Source: Pyricularia pennisetigena
Taxonomy: Eukaryota; Ascomycota; Sordariomycetes; Magnaporthales; Pyriculariaceae
Length of the DNA stretch: 64,000 nt
Direction of reading: 5' to 3'
NCBI RefSeq assembly: GCF_004337985.1
Contig: NW_021940919.1
Location: forward strand, 558,001 to 622,000
Shown: one piece after another, positions 11,901 to 23,064 of the stretch
How positions within the stretch are numbered: position 1 is the stretch's first letter
Layout: every line of letters begins with the position of its first letter
Translations under genes and position numbers: made by a program
The notes under the pieces: generated by a model
Databases searched by the model: none
Seen by the model: only the letters and a program-made list of their open reading frames with translations
What the model was told of the DNA's origin: nothing

Positions 11901-14097
11901 GCTTCAGATCCGGCTCGCCCTCAGCCATCTCACGGATCCAAGTAGCAATACCACTGAGAGCCCATGGCTCCGCGCAGCGACGAAGGTCGCCAGAGGTCAA
12001 CTTGGCAGGCACAAACTTGCGTCGTCTCCCAGTAGGAAGCGTGATGGCGTCATAAGTGATCGCAGAAGACGGGGTCGCGCTTTCAAAACCGTCGTAAGGT
12101 ATGTTAGCTGCGCTAGACATCTGTGCTTGTTGGGCCATGGTCCTGTGCGCTTTCTTTCTCTCCTCTGCGGCATCAGTCCTCGACCGACCGGGCAAAGTTA
12201 CGGTTGGGGTACTGCTGTGGTTAGATAATGATATAGATCGTTCGACTTGCTGCTGCTGTTGATGTAGTTGGTTGTGCAAACCAGGTACTGAGTCGGAGCT
12301 CTGGGAATAGCTGTGGTGCTGTGAGCGGGTCGAGGGGTGGGCTGAGATCATCGGACTGCTATCGGAACCGGTGGGCGGGATCGCTGGAAGCGGCCTGCTC
12401 GATAGACCCGGATGGTAGAACATATCAGGCATGTCGAAATTATCATCCTCCTTGTAGGGCGACTCGCTCCCGCTTCTCCTGGATCGAACAGACACCTCTT
12501 CGTCACCCTGGTCAAAGCTTGGCGCTCGCGCCAGCGAGGCTGACTGAAGGCCACCAGTTCCCCCGAAATCAACGTCGGCGTCCGCAAACGCACCGGATTG
12601 GTTGTCGGCTGGAGGGGAGCTGATGTTGTTATCGTAGGACAAGGTCCCTGCGTAACCTCCACCCAAAGACCCCAGATCCATGCCGCCAAAATCCATGGCA
12701 CCAGCCCACTCATTATCACTGAGACTATCATCCGGCGCTGCTGCTGGGGGAGTAAGTGTCGAGCCCTGGTGGAATCTGGTGTCTTCCCTCAATGCCGTAC
12801 TCATTTCATGAGTGCTGAAGGTGCCCTGAGTCTCGGCAATACGCGACTCCCGAAGGAGATTCCTCTCATCATCAGATATGTTGCCGTTGATCGGCCTGGG
12901 CCGCCTGGACTGAGACGACGATGCCTGTGAGGTTGAGTGCTGCAGCATTCCCAGATCGGCCTCTATCTCCCGAAGAAGATTATCTTGAGTAAGGCGGCCG
13001 TCGTCGACAGTAGGTCCGCTTGGATCCCATTCTTCTGGTACATCGTCCATTGGTCTATTCGGCAGCGGCGCGTTCGTTGGGTGTCGTTGAAGACCCCCTC
13101 CCGAGGGCTGAGGCGGCTGATACTGTGGCGAGGGTAGGGGAGAGCCCTGTGAAGTAGACCGCGGTCGGTTAAGGCTTTCGGAGGAGTAGTTCGGCCCTAC
13201 TGGTATCTGATCATCTATGGGGTATGGTACCTGTGAAGCACCGGCCTGGTAAGGGCTTGATGATGAAGATGCACCCCCGTTTGTCGGATAACCGCCCCCG
13301 TACGCGTTGTTACTTGCTGTGTATGAACTGGGGTAAGCCGAAGAGGCGTAAGGGGCGCTGTATTGAGAGGAGTAGGAGGCATTTGACGAGTGCTGAGAGT
13401 AATTTGATGCATTTGATGACCTGTACTGATGATTGCTCGCCGGTTGTTCATAAGAGGGCTGGGCGATCTGTTGCGCCTGTGGTGATCCGTAGCCGTAGGT
13501 CGGAGTGGCAGAAGCCGAGGATGGCTGGAGAGGGGCGGCAGGATTATAGTTAGGAGTATAGTTATTGTAGCCGTGATATGTCGCCTGTCTCTGCGGAGCG
13601 ACCGTTGTGCGGGTGTTCGCATACGCAGCTGGGTTGTAGGCCTGGGGAGTGTAGCTTGTTGGCGACGCGATGCCGCCATAGGTGGGGGATGCCGGCGTGT
13701 TGTAGGAGGACCTAGCGGTGCTGGGTATCTGGTTTGTGCTCAAAGACCTGCCAAAGCCAGCCGTCGACAGTGGTTGCGTTGCGAATTGTGCAGGATTGTA
13801 TGATGTTGGCGTAGGCGGTGCCTGGTATTGGTGCTGGTAGCCAGCCATGCCAACGTTCGCGGGCGCACCGTAGCCCGTCGTTGGTCTCGTGCTCGCCGCG
13901 GTATGTGTCTCAACCGGGCTGGACACGAAAAGCTCGTCATCGCCGCGAACCATGCCGTTGCCCTGCTGATCAAGGAAGCTGGAGTCGTCGCCACGATGGA
14001 AGCTGGATCGACGGGCGGGGTCTTGCGATTGTGTATTCTGGACGGGGTACTGCGCCGGGGGCACGTGGCCGTAGCGGCGCCCGTCATTGAATGACAT
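8987..14097 (-). CDS. ROM2: Rho1 GEF, Rom2 type (DEP-DH-PH-CNH)
   Basis: Coding exons 14097-10681 and 10615-8987 (minus strand), one 65-bp intron at 10616-10680 with GTGAGT donor, a perfect TACTAAC branch and TAG acceptor; 1681 aa. Order: a long Ser/Gln/Tyr/Pro-rich disordered region (about 1-680), a DEP-like domain (about 690-830), a DH/RhoGEF domain (about 860-1060), a PH domain split by the intron and a low-complexity loop (about 1080-1255), and a C-terminal CNH/citron domain (about 1265-1665). This architecture is that of yeast Rom1/Rom2 and filamentous-fungal orthologues. These activate Rho1 at the plasma membrane and so drive beta-1,3-glucan synthesis and the cell-wall-integrity MAP kinase pathway. 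The splice joins SKE to PIP inside the PH domain, which restores the expected PH sequence. Long minus/plus shadow ORFs over this region are not genes. Confidence 0.95.
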
Positions 14098-16120
14098 TGC
14101 GATTTCTTATTCCTCGTTCGTACAGCGTGAGCGTACTTTTGAAGCAGGCGATATCGCTTTGGGGATGGTCGAGTTGATCCTGGGAGTACAGAAGCCCAAA
14201 GTGATGTCAGACGAGGGAAAGTTCGGCGCGCACGGTTGACCTAGCGCCGGCTAAGGTAGGTAGTCTTGACCACAAGTTCAAGGCACTGCTGGCAAGTGGC
14301 TTGGGGCTGGGACGCCTTTTGATTATTCCGCAATGTCGTCAAAGCGGAGACGCAAGAGGCTTATTTCATCCTTTCACTCAATCTTCAGTATTTTGGGTGG
14401 TGTTGATGTGTATAGGCACTAGATCTTGAGGCTGTAGTGGTGCAAATGTGCCTGGGTAGCGGGCCGGATCAAAAATGTCGCGTTAGGTTCGGGTCTGTCT
14501 TGCCGGCCTTGTGAGGCATGCGATCGATGTGATTGATGCCTTGCGTGGAAGTGGGCTGTAGGCTGAGCGAATGTCGCAAATCGTGGTGGGTCCTTCGACT
14601 GGCCGCGGTGCTTGAGAGGAGCATAGGTTAGGTGGTTCCATGGAAGGTAACTAGGTTGGTCGAGGGTGCAAACGTGTGTCACAGCCAATTCGAATTGCAT
14701 TTGAGCCCAGCCTTGGCGGCTTCGGGGTTGGTTGAGAAGCTGGGTCCCTGCACTGCAAATCAAAGTGAGGGGCCCAGCCACAGGTTTGGTCAAATGCCAC
14801 TCGTCAAAAACGTTTTTGCGCCCGATCACAACGCCAACTTAACAAAGCAACAACTAACCAAACGCTTCACTCGAGATATTGATCATGATCTTCTTTAACC
14901 CGCACCATCTATGAGGGAGAAGAATATGACACTACCAGCCCCGGTAGATAAAGGCTTTGCGGGGTTCCTTTAATCTCGGATTGGGTGGTAATCTGGTCAG
15001 CATCACCGCGTCAGGTCCCGACCGTCGCACGCAGCAATGAAACATTTGGAGCTGGGTGCCTTTGCTCAAACCCAAAACGAAATGTTTAGGCTTGGCCTAT
15101 GCGTGTGGCTTGTGCTCAAACTCCGCACCTCCGATGCGTGTTATCTGAGGTATCTTAGTTCTTGCTGTGCTACGGTTGGCGCCTTAATTTTTGGTTCATT
15201 CAATAAACAACGACGGTTGCTTACTAAATTTATGTATAAAATCTTCAAATTGGGCCGGAACAAATAAGATGACCGTGTTCGTTCCCAGTGGCTTGCTTTC
15301 ATTCCTAGGTTTTCTAAGTGGTAGGACTTTGGAGTGGAGGCTCTGAAAGTCAGGTAAGCTACCTCTTCTTACCGAATGTAAGATACCTGCAGGTTAATCA
15401 AAATGAGGCCAGGACTGACCTCAGTCGGGAGTCGGGACTTGGTTTGGTAGCTTCAGATTACTGAAGCATGTAAGCAGACATAACCATATCCGGGTGCATA
15501 GTCATTTTACTGTGCTTTTTATATGGCCATCAAGCTTTTGCCGCTTCCTCAAAAAAATTCCTGGCGAATTGGTTGAACTCGCAGAGCCGGAAAAGCTTTG
15601 TTTCTATTGAGGATGCTGTAGATGGATTGCTTTACCTTCATATCGACGCAATACGAAATACTCCAACTTACATCAATTGTCCTCTCGGAACCCTTGCCTG
15701 TGATGCCCCCCCGGATCGGAGCTCTTGAAATCCATCTGCGGAACACCGAGTGCGAGACGAGATGTCGGGACTTGGGTGCGGTACTATTTGTAAGCCGCCC
15801 CTCATTCTCGTCAGTGGCGAGATGACGACAAGCTGAGGTTGCTCGCAAATGCCATCCATCCCCTCCACTTGGAAAGCTGCAAGCCAACCTAGGTCCTTAC
15901 AGAACCCCACTTGGCTGGCTTGCCGTGGAAGTCTGACGAAGAAGGTTTCGCCCGAATGTGCTCCGATCGATCTGTTTAAGTCCCCTCTCTCCTCTCGGGA
16001 CGTACGGCTGCTGGTTCCTACTTCCTTCTCTATAAAATCGAATCGAGAAACAAGCAAAAAATCACGGCTTGAACAACATTCCAAACCAAACCAACTTCTT
16101 CATACCAAACAATTGTCAAA
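14098..16120. other. Divergent promoter region, ROM2-type/SOD1
   Basis: 2.0-kb spacer between the divergently transcribed GEF and SOD1 genes. I see promoter and UTR sequence only; open frames here show no recognisable protein. Confidence 0.6.
16031..16037 (+). promoter_or_regulatory. TATA box of SOD1
   Basis: TATAAAA, 84 bases before the SOD1 start codon, followed by an A/C-rich leader typical of highly expressed fungal genes. Confidence 0.6.
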
Positions 16121-17016
16121 ATGGTCAAAGCTGGTGAGTCTGGGAAGGTCCCTGGTTTTATACCACATGGTTTACCCCGCTATTTCCATCAAGCGTCCAT
16201 CCGGGTGCATTCGCTGCCTGCTTGTCCTGGCTACGCTGAGCTTCATTGAGCACGTTTTTACACTACACAGCCGGCTTTGCATGCACCTTGATGGCCTCCT
16301 TATATTGGATTCTTTCCAATCAGGTAGCAGGGCAAGACCCAGATGTTGACCCTCCGATACAGCTGATCATTGAGGGCCTGTCCTGCCCTTGTGCCTGATT
16401 CTACCACAATGAGAGCTCCTCGCTAACTAGATTGTGGTTTACTCACAGTCGCTGTCCTCCGTCCCGACCCCAACGCGACTGTCCAGGTCTCCGGGCACGT
16501 CATTTTTGAGCAGGAGAGCGAGAGCTCCCCCACCAAGGTGACCTGGGACATCAAGGGTTGCGACCCCAACGCCAAGCGCGCCTTCCACATCCACACTTTT
16601 GGTGACAACACCAACGGCTGCACTTCGGCTGGCCCTCACTGTAAGTCTACAGCTAATCCGGGGATCAATACTATATTGTATCGGATGCTGTATGCCTAGA
16701 TAGCTAATTCCAAGCGTGACTGACACTGCTATCTCACCATGTAGTTAACCCCCACAACAAGGAACATGGTGCCCCCGAGGATGAGAACCGCCACGTCGGT
16801 GACCTTGGCAACTTCGACACCGACGGACAGGGCAATGCCAGTGGTTCCAAGGAGGACAAGTTCATCAAGCTGATCGGTCCTGAGAGCGTCGTCGGCCGTA
16901 CTCTTGTTGTCCACGCAGGCACTGACGACCTCGGTCGTGGTGGTCACGCCGAGTCCAAGAAGACCGGCAACGCTGGCGGCCGTCCCGCCTGCGGTGTCAT
17001 TGGCATCTCGTCTTAA
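16121..17016 (+). CDS. SOD1: Cu/Zn superoxide dismutase, cytosolic
   Basis: Exons 16121-16133, 16449-16640 and 16745-17016; introns of 315 and 104 bp; 158 aa, close to the usual 154. It dismutates superoxide to peroxide and oxygen as a cytosolic (and intermembrane-space) homodimer. Metal-site motifs are present: [24 protein letters not shown], and [12 protein letters not shown]. The C-terminal [13 protein letters not shown] carries the disulphide Cys, paired with the Cys in NTNGCTSAG. There is no signal or mitochondrial presequence. The first coding exon is only 13 bases (MVKA plus one base) and the first intron is long for this genome. An [14 protein letters not shown] segment near the N-terminus and an acidic [10 protein letters not shown] loop make it slightly longer than the shortest orthologues. 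A TATA box and a pyrimidine/CAA-rich leader support the start. Confidence 0.97.
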
Positions 17017-18492
17017 ATGGTTACTATAGCAGCCCAAGAGGAAGGATTCGAGCTATAATGTCGTACGGACAAGCGGGAAATCGAATGTCGATGTGTACAT
17101 GAGCAAGATCTTCACGTTTTGGCAGAATATATAGTATCAAATAAACAAAAGGATGATTGATGCTCACTCTTTGATCGAAAAGGCAAGCAAGGCTAACGTA
17201 ACCCGCATAGTAAAGTATACTCATTTGATGAAGAGATTTCATGTGTTGATGTTTTGTTGTTGAGCAAGGTCCCTGATTCCTGAGGTATGCGTCCCCAAAG
17301 CCACTACGTAATTAGAACAGTTACGCAATGACCTAGTCAAGCTTGCTAAAGTAAGGTAAGGAAGGTAGCTGAGGGTTTTCTTGAGCTCAAATGCGGGGCC
17401 CAGCTCAAGTTCCTCAATCCCTGTTGAGGGAGACCCCTGGAGCTAGCTGCGAGAGGTATATGGATGGCCTTAGCTTTTCCCCACACAAGACTTCATTGCT
17501 ACTTCATTGCTCTGGAGGGAGGCGGGCCTAGCTTATGTGAACGTGTTCAATTGGTGGCTATAAGCTGAACCAAAAGGTCACCGCCAAAGAGGAAAGGCAC
17601 ACGACAGCTGATTTCGTCCATCCATTTCTGCCCCAAATCTCTCGTCAACTCTCAACTCCTGCGCAGAAACACTGGAAAAGAAAAACAGGAAAGGGCTAGA
17701 CGCATCAAATTTAGCTTTTTCATTTGCCTTTCCTCTGCTGGATGCTATTTTGGTACGTGCCAGGCTCATATTCACGCTTCTACGACCTTCATCTCCTCAA
17801 CCCTTTCATCCAAGCCTGCCCCAAGCCAGATTCGCGACTTATGATTTCGGATCAAAGTGCATACTTCCTACATGATAGGCAAAAAGTCATTTGGCGACAT
17901 CGATAAATTCCCAATTGACTTGATGCGAGTGTCAAGTTTCAAGTTGCATGGAAAGGGAAGAGCAGCTAGCGAGTCCCGAAGCTCGATAGAGTTTGGTTTT
18001 ATACGCCCGCATGCAGAAAGCACTGAAAGTTCGGTGCTTAGGGTTATATGCAATTATGTCCCTTGCAATTCTTTCTTTCGTGTTTCTTGGTTTCTTCATT
18101 GTCAAAATCTATACAAATTGACAGTCCTGAGACACCAATCTCTGTCCCAGTCTTTTTGCATCCTAAAGTAAACATCACAGGGACCTTTCGAGAAAGTCGG
18201 CACTTTGGTCCTCATCATCTAAACACATTCATCAATTAGCAATCCCCAGTCCGCATATCTTATAATACCCACACTTTCTTCATATTAATTATCAGGCTGG
18301 TCGAATCTTGAGCTATAAAAAGATTGGTCACTCAAACTTGCTCACGGCCCTACAACTCTCAAGCCTTTCTTCATCGAACAGTCTTGTGTCTAGAAGTCGA
18401 TACTAACATAGCAACAAGACACCATACCAAATCTACCTTCACACCCTCTGCCCTCAGCTTCGTGGCACTACTATCGGTTGTCTCCGCCCAAT
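17017..18492. other. Spacer between SOD1 and SND1-type gene
   Basis: 1.5 kb holding the SOD1 3' region and the promoter/5' UTR of the Tudor-SN gene. TATAAAA occurs at 18314-18320, about 170 bases before the SND1-type start codon. No gene is visible. Confidence 0.6.
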
Positions 18493-21177
18493 ATGTCCAA
18501 CAAGACATTCATAGCTGTTGTCAAATCCATATTGAGTGGTGATACCCTGGTTCTTTCGAGTCCCAACAACCCGAACTTGGAACGTACCTTCTCGCTCGCC
18601 TTCGTCAGTGCTCCGCGCCTTAACAAGGACGGTGACGAAGCCTTTGCCTTCCAATCCCGTGAGTTTCTCAGGGAGTCGTGCATTGGAAAGCCTGTCCAGT
18701 GCAAGATCCTTTACACGATCCCTGGTTCGGGCCGGGAATATGGCTCGGCAATCGTGAAAGCTGGCCCCGAACTGCCCGACGCCCTTGTCAAGGCTGGCTG
18801 GGCCAAGGTTCGTGAGGACGCCGGCAAGAAGGAAGAGGACGAGGAAGTACTTCAGAGACTCGAGGTCCTCCGTCAGCTGGAGAATGAGGCCAGAAGCGAC
18901 GGTAGGGGTCTCTGGGCTGGTACCGGTGGTCACATTGAGGTACAGAATGACCTCGGTGGCCCTGAGTTCATGAAGGAGTGGAAGGGAAAGACCGTTGATG
19001 GTGTCATTGAAAGGGTACTCAGTGGAGACAGGCTCTTGGTCCGTCTACTGCTCTCGGACAAGAAGCACTGCCAGGTCATGACGCTAGTCGCCGGAATCCG
19101 CACCCCTGCGACACAGAGGGCCGGTCAGAATGGCACTACCCAACCAGCAGAGGAGTATGGCAATGAGGCCAAGGCCTTTGTCGAGACAAGGCTGCTCCAG
19201 CGCAAGATCAAGATCGACATTGTTGGTGCTAGCCCACAGGGTCACCTGGTTGCCTCGCTCATCCACCCCCGTGGCAATATCGCCGAGTTCCTGTTGGAAG
19301 AAGGCCTGGCACGCTGCAACGACTTCCATTCAACTATGCTAGGTGAGAAGATGGCTCGCCTCCGTGCCGCCGAAAAGAAAGCCCAAGACGCGCGCCTCAG
19401 GCTCCACAAGAACCGAGCCGTCAAGGCCGCTGGCGAGGGCGGCAGCCACGACATGACAGTGGCCAAGATCATTGGTGCCGACTCAATCATTGTGCGTAGC
19501 AAATCCGGAGCCGAGCGCCGCATCAACTTCAGCAGTGTCCGCGGGCCAAGAACCGCCGAACCTTCTGAGGCACCCTTTAGGGACGAGGCCAAGGAGTTTC
19601 TGCGGAAGAAGCTTATCGGAAAGCATGTGCAAATCACGATAGATGGCAAGAAGGAGGCAGAGGGTGACTTTGAGGCTAAAGAGGTCGCAACAGTCACACA
19701 AGGCGGCAAGAACATTGGATTGATTCTCGTTCAGGAGGGCTACGCCAGCGTCATCCGCCACCGCAAGGACGACACAGACAGAGCCCCCAACTACGATGAG
19801 CTGCTCGCCGCTCAGGAACAAGCCAAGACCGACGGCAAGGGTATGTGGTCAGGCAAGGCACCCAAGATCAAGCAGTACACCGACGCCTCAGAAAGTCTTC
19901 AGAGGGCCAAGATCCAGCTCTCTGTTCTCCAGAGGCAAAAGAAAGTCCCCGCCATTGTGGACTTTTGCAAGTCCGGATCCCGGTTCACCATTCTGATCCC
20001 TCGCGAATCGGTCAAGTTGACACTCGTCCTGGGTGGTATCCGTGCCCCGCGCGCTCCTGGCCGCAACCCTCAGACCGACAAGGGTGAGCCCTTTGGCCAA
20101 GAGGCACTCGACCTTGCCAACAAGCGATGCAACCAGCGCGACGTGGAGGTGGATGTGCATGACTTGGACAAGGTTGGTGGGTTCATCGGCGACTTGTACA
20201 TTGGTCGTGAGAGCTTTGCCAAGATCCTGGTCGAGGAGGGTCTGGCGTCAGTCCACCAGTACTCTGCCGAGAAGTCGGGCAACGCTGCCGAACTCAACGC
20301 CGCAGAGAAGCGGGCCAAGGAGGCTCGCAAGGGCATGTGGCACGACTGGACTCCTGCAGATGACGAGGAGGAGGATGCGGGCGAGCAAGCTGCCGCGGCT
20401 GTCGAGTCGATCAACATCGACAAGAAGCCCCAGGACTACCGCGACATCGTCGTGACCAATATCGAGCCCAACGGCCGCCTCAAGATTCAAGAGGTTGGCA
20501 AGGGCACAGCCGCACTCGAGACCATGATGACCGAGTTCAAGAAGTTCCACAACAACCCCGCCAACAACGTATCCGGCGGCCTTACCAACCCCAAGGCGGG
20601 CGAGTACGTGGCGGCCAAGTTCTCAGTCGACGGCCAATGGTACCGTGCTCGGATCCGGTCCAACGACCGAGCCGCCAAGGTAGCCGAGGTGGTCTACATT
20701 GACTTTGGAAACACCGAGAAGCAGCCGTGGTCCAAGCTGCGGCCCCTCGACCAGCCGCAGTTCTCCGTCCAGAAGCTCAAGGCGCAGGCGACCGACGCGT
20801 CTCTCTCGTTCGTCGAGCTGCCTGTCAATCACCCAGACTACATGAACGAGGCGCTCAACGCGATGGCGGAGATGACCGAGGGCAGGCAGCTCGTGGCCCT
20901 GTACGACTTTGTCGACGCCAAGGACGGCAACCTGGCCTACATCACAATATTTGACCCCAAGGCCGGCGGCGCCGGCGGCAGCGGCTCCACGGCCAAGGAC
21001 TCGCTCAACCGCGAGATCGTCGCCAACGGCTACGCCATGGTCCCGAGGAAGCTCAAGCCCTGGGAGAGGAGCAAGGTCTTTGAGGCCACCCTCAAGAGCC
21101 TCAAGGAGGTCGAGAGCCAGGCCAAGCAGGACAGGTTGGGCATGTGGGAGTACGGAGACATTAGCTTCGAGGAGTAA
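18493..21177 (+). CDS. SND1: Tudor-SN (staphylococcal-nuclease/Tudor) protein
   Basis: Single exon, 894 aa; the start is the ATG at 18493 (MSNKTFIAVVKSIL), as the frame upstream of it has no ATG. Four staphylococcal-nuclease-like repeats lie at roughly 1-150, 165-315, 325-475 and 490-640. Each shows the GD-motif start (for example SGDTLVLSS, SGDRLLVRL, GADSIIVRS) and a late EEG-A signature (VQEGYASV, VEEGLASV). They are followed by a Tudor domain at about 700-765 with YRARI and VYIDFGNTE, and a partial fifth SN repeat to the end. This is the canonical SND1/p100 layout, a conserved RNA-binding protein of stress granules, RNA decay and splicing. No introns are needed, and the coding region is GC-rich and strongly biased to C-ending codons, consistent with high expression. 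It is convergent with transaldolase. Confidence 0.96.
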   Translation: MSNKTFIAVVKSILSGDTLVLSSPNNPNLERTFSLAFVSAPRLNKDGDEAFAFQSREFLRESCIGKPVQCKILYTIPGSGREYGSAIVKAGPELPDALVKAGWAKVREDAGKKEEDEEVLQRLEVLRQLENEARSDGRGLWAGTGGHIEVQNDLGGPEFMKEWKGKTVDGVIERVLSGDRLLVRLLLSDKKHCQVMTLVAGIRTPATQRAGQNGTTQPAEEYGNEAKAFVETRLLQRKIKIDIVGASPQGHLVASLIHPRGNIAEFLLEEGLARCNDFHSTMLGEKMARLRAAEKKAQDARLRLHKNRAVKAAGEGGSHDMTVAKIIGADSIIVRSKSGAERRINFSSVRGPRTAEPSEAPFRDEAKEFLRKKLIGKHVQITIDGKKEAEGDFEAKEVATVTQGGKNIGLILVQEGYASVIRHRKDDTDRAPNYDELLAAQEQAKTDGKGMWSGKAPKIKQYTDASESLQRAKIQLSVLQRQKKVPAIVDFCKSGSRFTILIPRESVKLTLVLGGIRAPRAPGRNPQTDKGEPFGQEALDLANKRCNQRDVEVDVHDLDKVGGFIGDLYIGRESFAKILVEEGLASVHQYSAEKSGNAAELNAAEKRAKEARKGMWHDWTPADDEEEDAGEQAAAAVESINIDKKPQDYRDIVVTNIEPNGRLKIQEVGKGTAALETMMTEFKKFHNNPANNVSGGLTNPKAGEYVAAKFSVDGQWYRARIRSNDRAAKVAEVVYIDFGNTEKQPWSKLRPLDQPQFSVQKLKAQATDASLSFVELPVNHPDYMNEALNAMAEMTEGRQLVALYDFVDAKDGNLAYITIFDPKAGGAGGSGSTAKDSLNREIVANGYAMVPRKLKPWERSKVFEATLKSLKEVESQAKQDRLGMWEYGDISFEE

Positions 21178-21876
21178 AAGCAGAAGAAAAATAAAATATA
21201 GGGGGTAGTCGTTTGTGTTAACTGGTCAAAATCTTATATACTACTAGTTCAAGTGTGTATCTCGATTTAAGCGGGCATCTTGTTTTGAGGGTTTCCACAT
21301 GCGCTGTTAGGTATGCAGAAGACTACACAAAAGAAAAGGAGAAGATGGATTGTCCTTGCTCTTGGAATTTTCTTTTTGATTTTTTGTGCAGTATAATGTA
21401 AGCATCGCCGGGGGTAGTCTGCAAGACTGACCATGGTCAGATAAGAGACATCATGCATATACTCGATCTATCTCGTCTCCTGACCTCGTCTAGTTTCCTG
21501 GGGCCCTTGAGTTATAATTCGGATCTTGTACCTCTATCACAACCCACCCTCGACCATATTCATCAAATATTGGAACGGTATGCTGGGGATATCGAAACAA
21601 TGACGACTTGTCGATGTTTCACGAGGACTGTAGATGAGCAGTTCTTGTTTGGCGCCCTTGAACAAAATAAATCCCAAGATGTTACAGAATGCTTCAAAAG
21701 TTTCATTTACCAGCTAAAATAGTCGTGTGTACACTGAGACAATCTGGCACTTCTATTATATGCAGCTTTTCTCAAAAAGATTACACACTTTTATCCCGCA
21801 GTGCTTAGGTATCTCATGATTCATCATCCTCCCAACGCACCTCCCGTTTCTCTTTTTCTCCCCATCTTCCTACAGC
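21178..21876. other. Convergent 3' spacer, SND1-type/TAL1
   Basis: 0.7 kb between the two convergent stop codons. It holds both 3' UTRs; a 90-codon open frame at 21453-21722 resembles nothing I recognise. Confidence 0.6.
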
Positions 21877-23064
21877 CTATGCCTGGATCTTCTCCTTGAG
21901 AATGCCCTTGAGCGTATCGGCATCGGCCGCAAACTTGCTGATACCCTCGCGTAGCTTCTCGACGGCCATCTGGTCCTCGTTGAAGTCAAAGCGGAACAGG
22001 GGCTCATCCTTGATGTATGTCTTCTTCTGGATGTCGAGAGAGGAGGCGGCCTGGGCGTCCAGCTTCTTCGGGACGGGCTCGGTCGAGTTGAGGAGCTCCT
22101 CGAGGAGGTTGGGCTATTCGTGGGTATATTCGTTAGCTTGGAAGCAATGCATTGTTTTCTCCGGCGGAAAACGAAAACTACTGTACGAGAAGAATGCCAT
22201 AAAAGGGACTAAACTTACCGAGATTGTCAGGTAGTCGCAGCCAGCAAGCTCTGTGATCTCACCAGTGTTGCGGAACGAGGCGCCCATGACGATGGTCTTG
22301 TAGCCAAACTTCTTGTAGTAGTTGAAGATGTTCTTGACTGACTCGACACCGGGGTCCTCCTCCTTCTTGTACTCCTTCTTGTGGGCGGCCTTGTACCAGT
22401 CCAGGATGCGACCGACGAAGGGGCTGATGAGGAAGGCGTCGGCCTCGGCGGCGGCGATGGCCTGGACGAGGCTGAACATGAGGGTGAGGTTGCAGTTGAT
22501 GCCGTGGTCGCGCTGCAGGATCTCGGCGGCCTTGATGCCCTCCCAGGTGGAGGCGATCTTGATGAGGACGCGGTCCTTGGAGATGCCCTCGGCCTCGTAG
22601 AGCTTGATGATGTGCAGAGCCTTGTCAACCGAGGCCTTGGTGTCGAAGGAGAAGCGGGCGTCGACCTCGGTCGAGACCTTGCCAGGGATGATCTTGAGGA
22701 TCTCCTTGCCGAACTCAACCAGGAGACGGTCCAGCGAAGCATCGACTTGTTCGTCGACCGAGCCGCCTTGCTTCTTGGCGTAGGCAATAGCATCGTCGAT
22801 GAGCTTGGCGTACTCAGCCTTCTTGGAGGCAGCCAGGATCAGGGAGGGGTTGGTGGTGGCATCTTGAGGCTTGTACTTGCCAATGGTAGCAAAGTCACCT
22901 GTTTTGTTTGGTGTAGGGGGTTATGGTTAGATATCTTGTTTTGTGTGTTTGCTTAACCTTTTGATATCCGAGAAAAGGGAAATGGGGGAGGGGCGAGGAA
23001 ACCAACCAGAGTCACACACAACGGTGGTCCCCGAGGCCTTGAGCTGGTCGAGTGAGTTGGACAT
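21877..23064 (-). CDS. TAL1: Transaldolase
   Basis: Exons 23064-23007, 22898-22219 and 22113-21877 (minus strand), introns of 108 and 105 bp; 324 aa, the usual length. It transfers a dihydroxyacetone unit from sedoheptulose-7-phosphate to glyceraldehyde-3-phosphate in the non-oxidative pentose phosphate pathway (cytosol). The Schiff-base lysine is Lys133 in [10 protein letters not shown]. The family block [10 protein letters not shown] is at about 32-41 and [11 protein letters not shown] follows the active site. The first intron splits a Gly codon (CDSG) and uses a GTTGGT donor, slightly off consensus. The second falls cleanly between DYLTIS and PNLLEEL. The protein starts [16 protein letters not shown] as in other fungi, supporting the chosen ATG. 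It is convergent with the Tudor-SN gene. Confidence 0.97.

Noticed and set aside
15849..16349. 166-codon open frame on the plus strand
   Set aside because: Runs through the SOD1 leader, first exon and first intron in another frame; no domain.
22381..22956. 191-codon open frame on the plus strand
   Set aside because: Antisense to transaldolase and running through its first intron.
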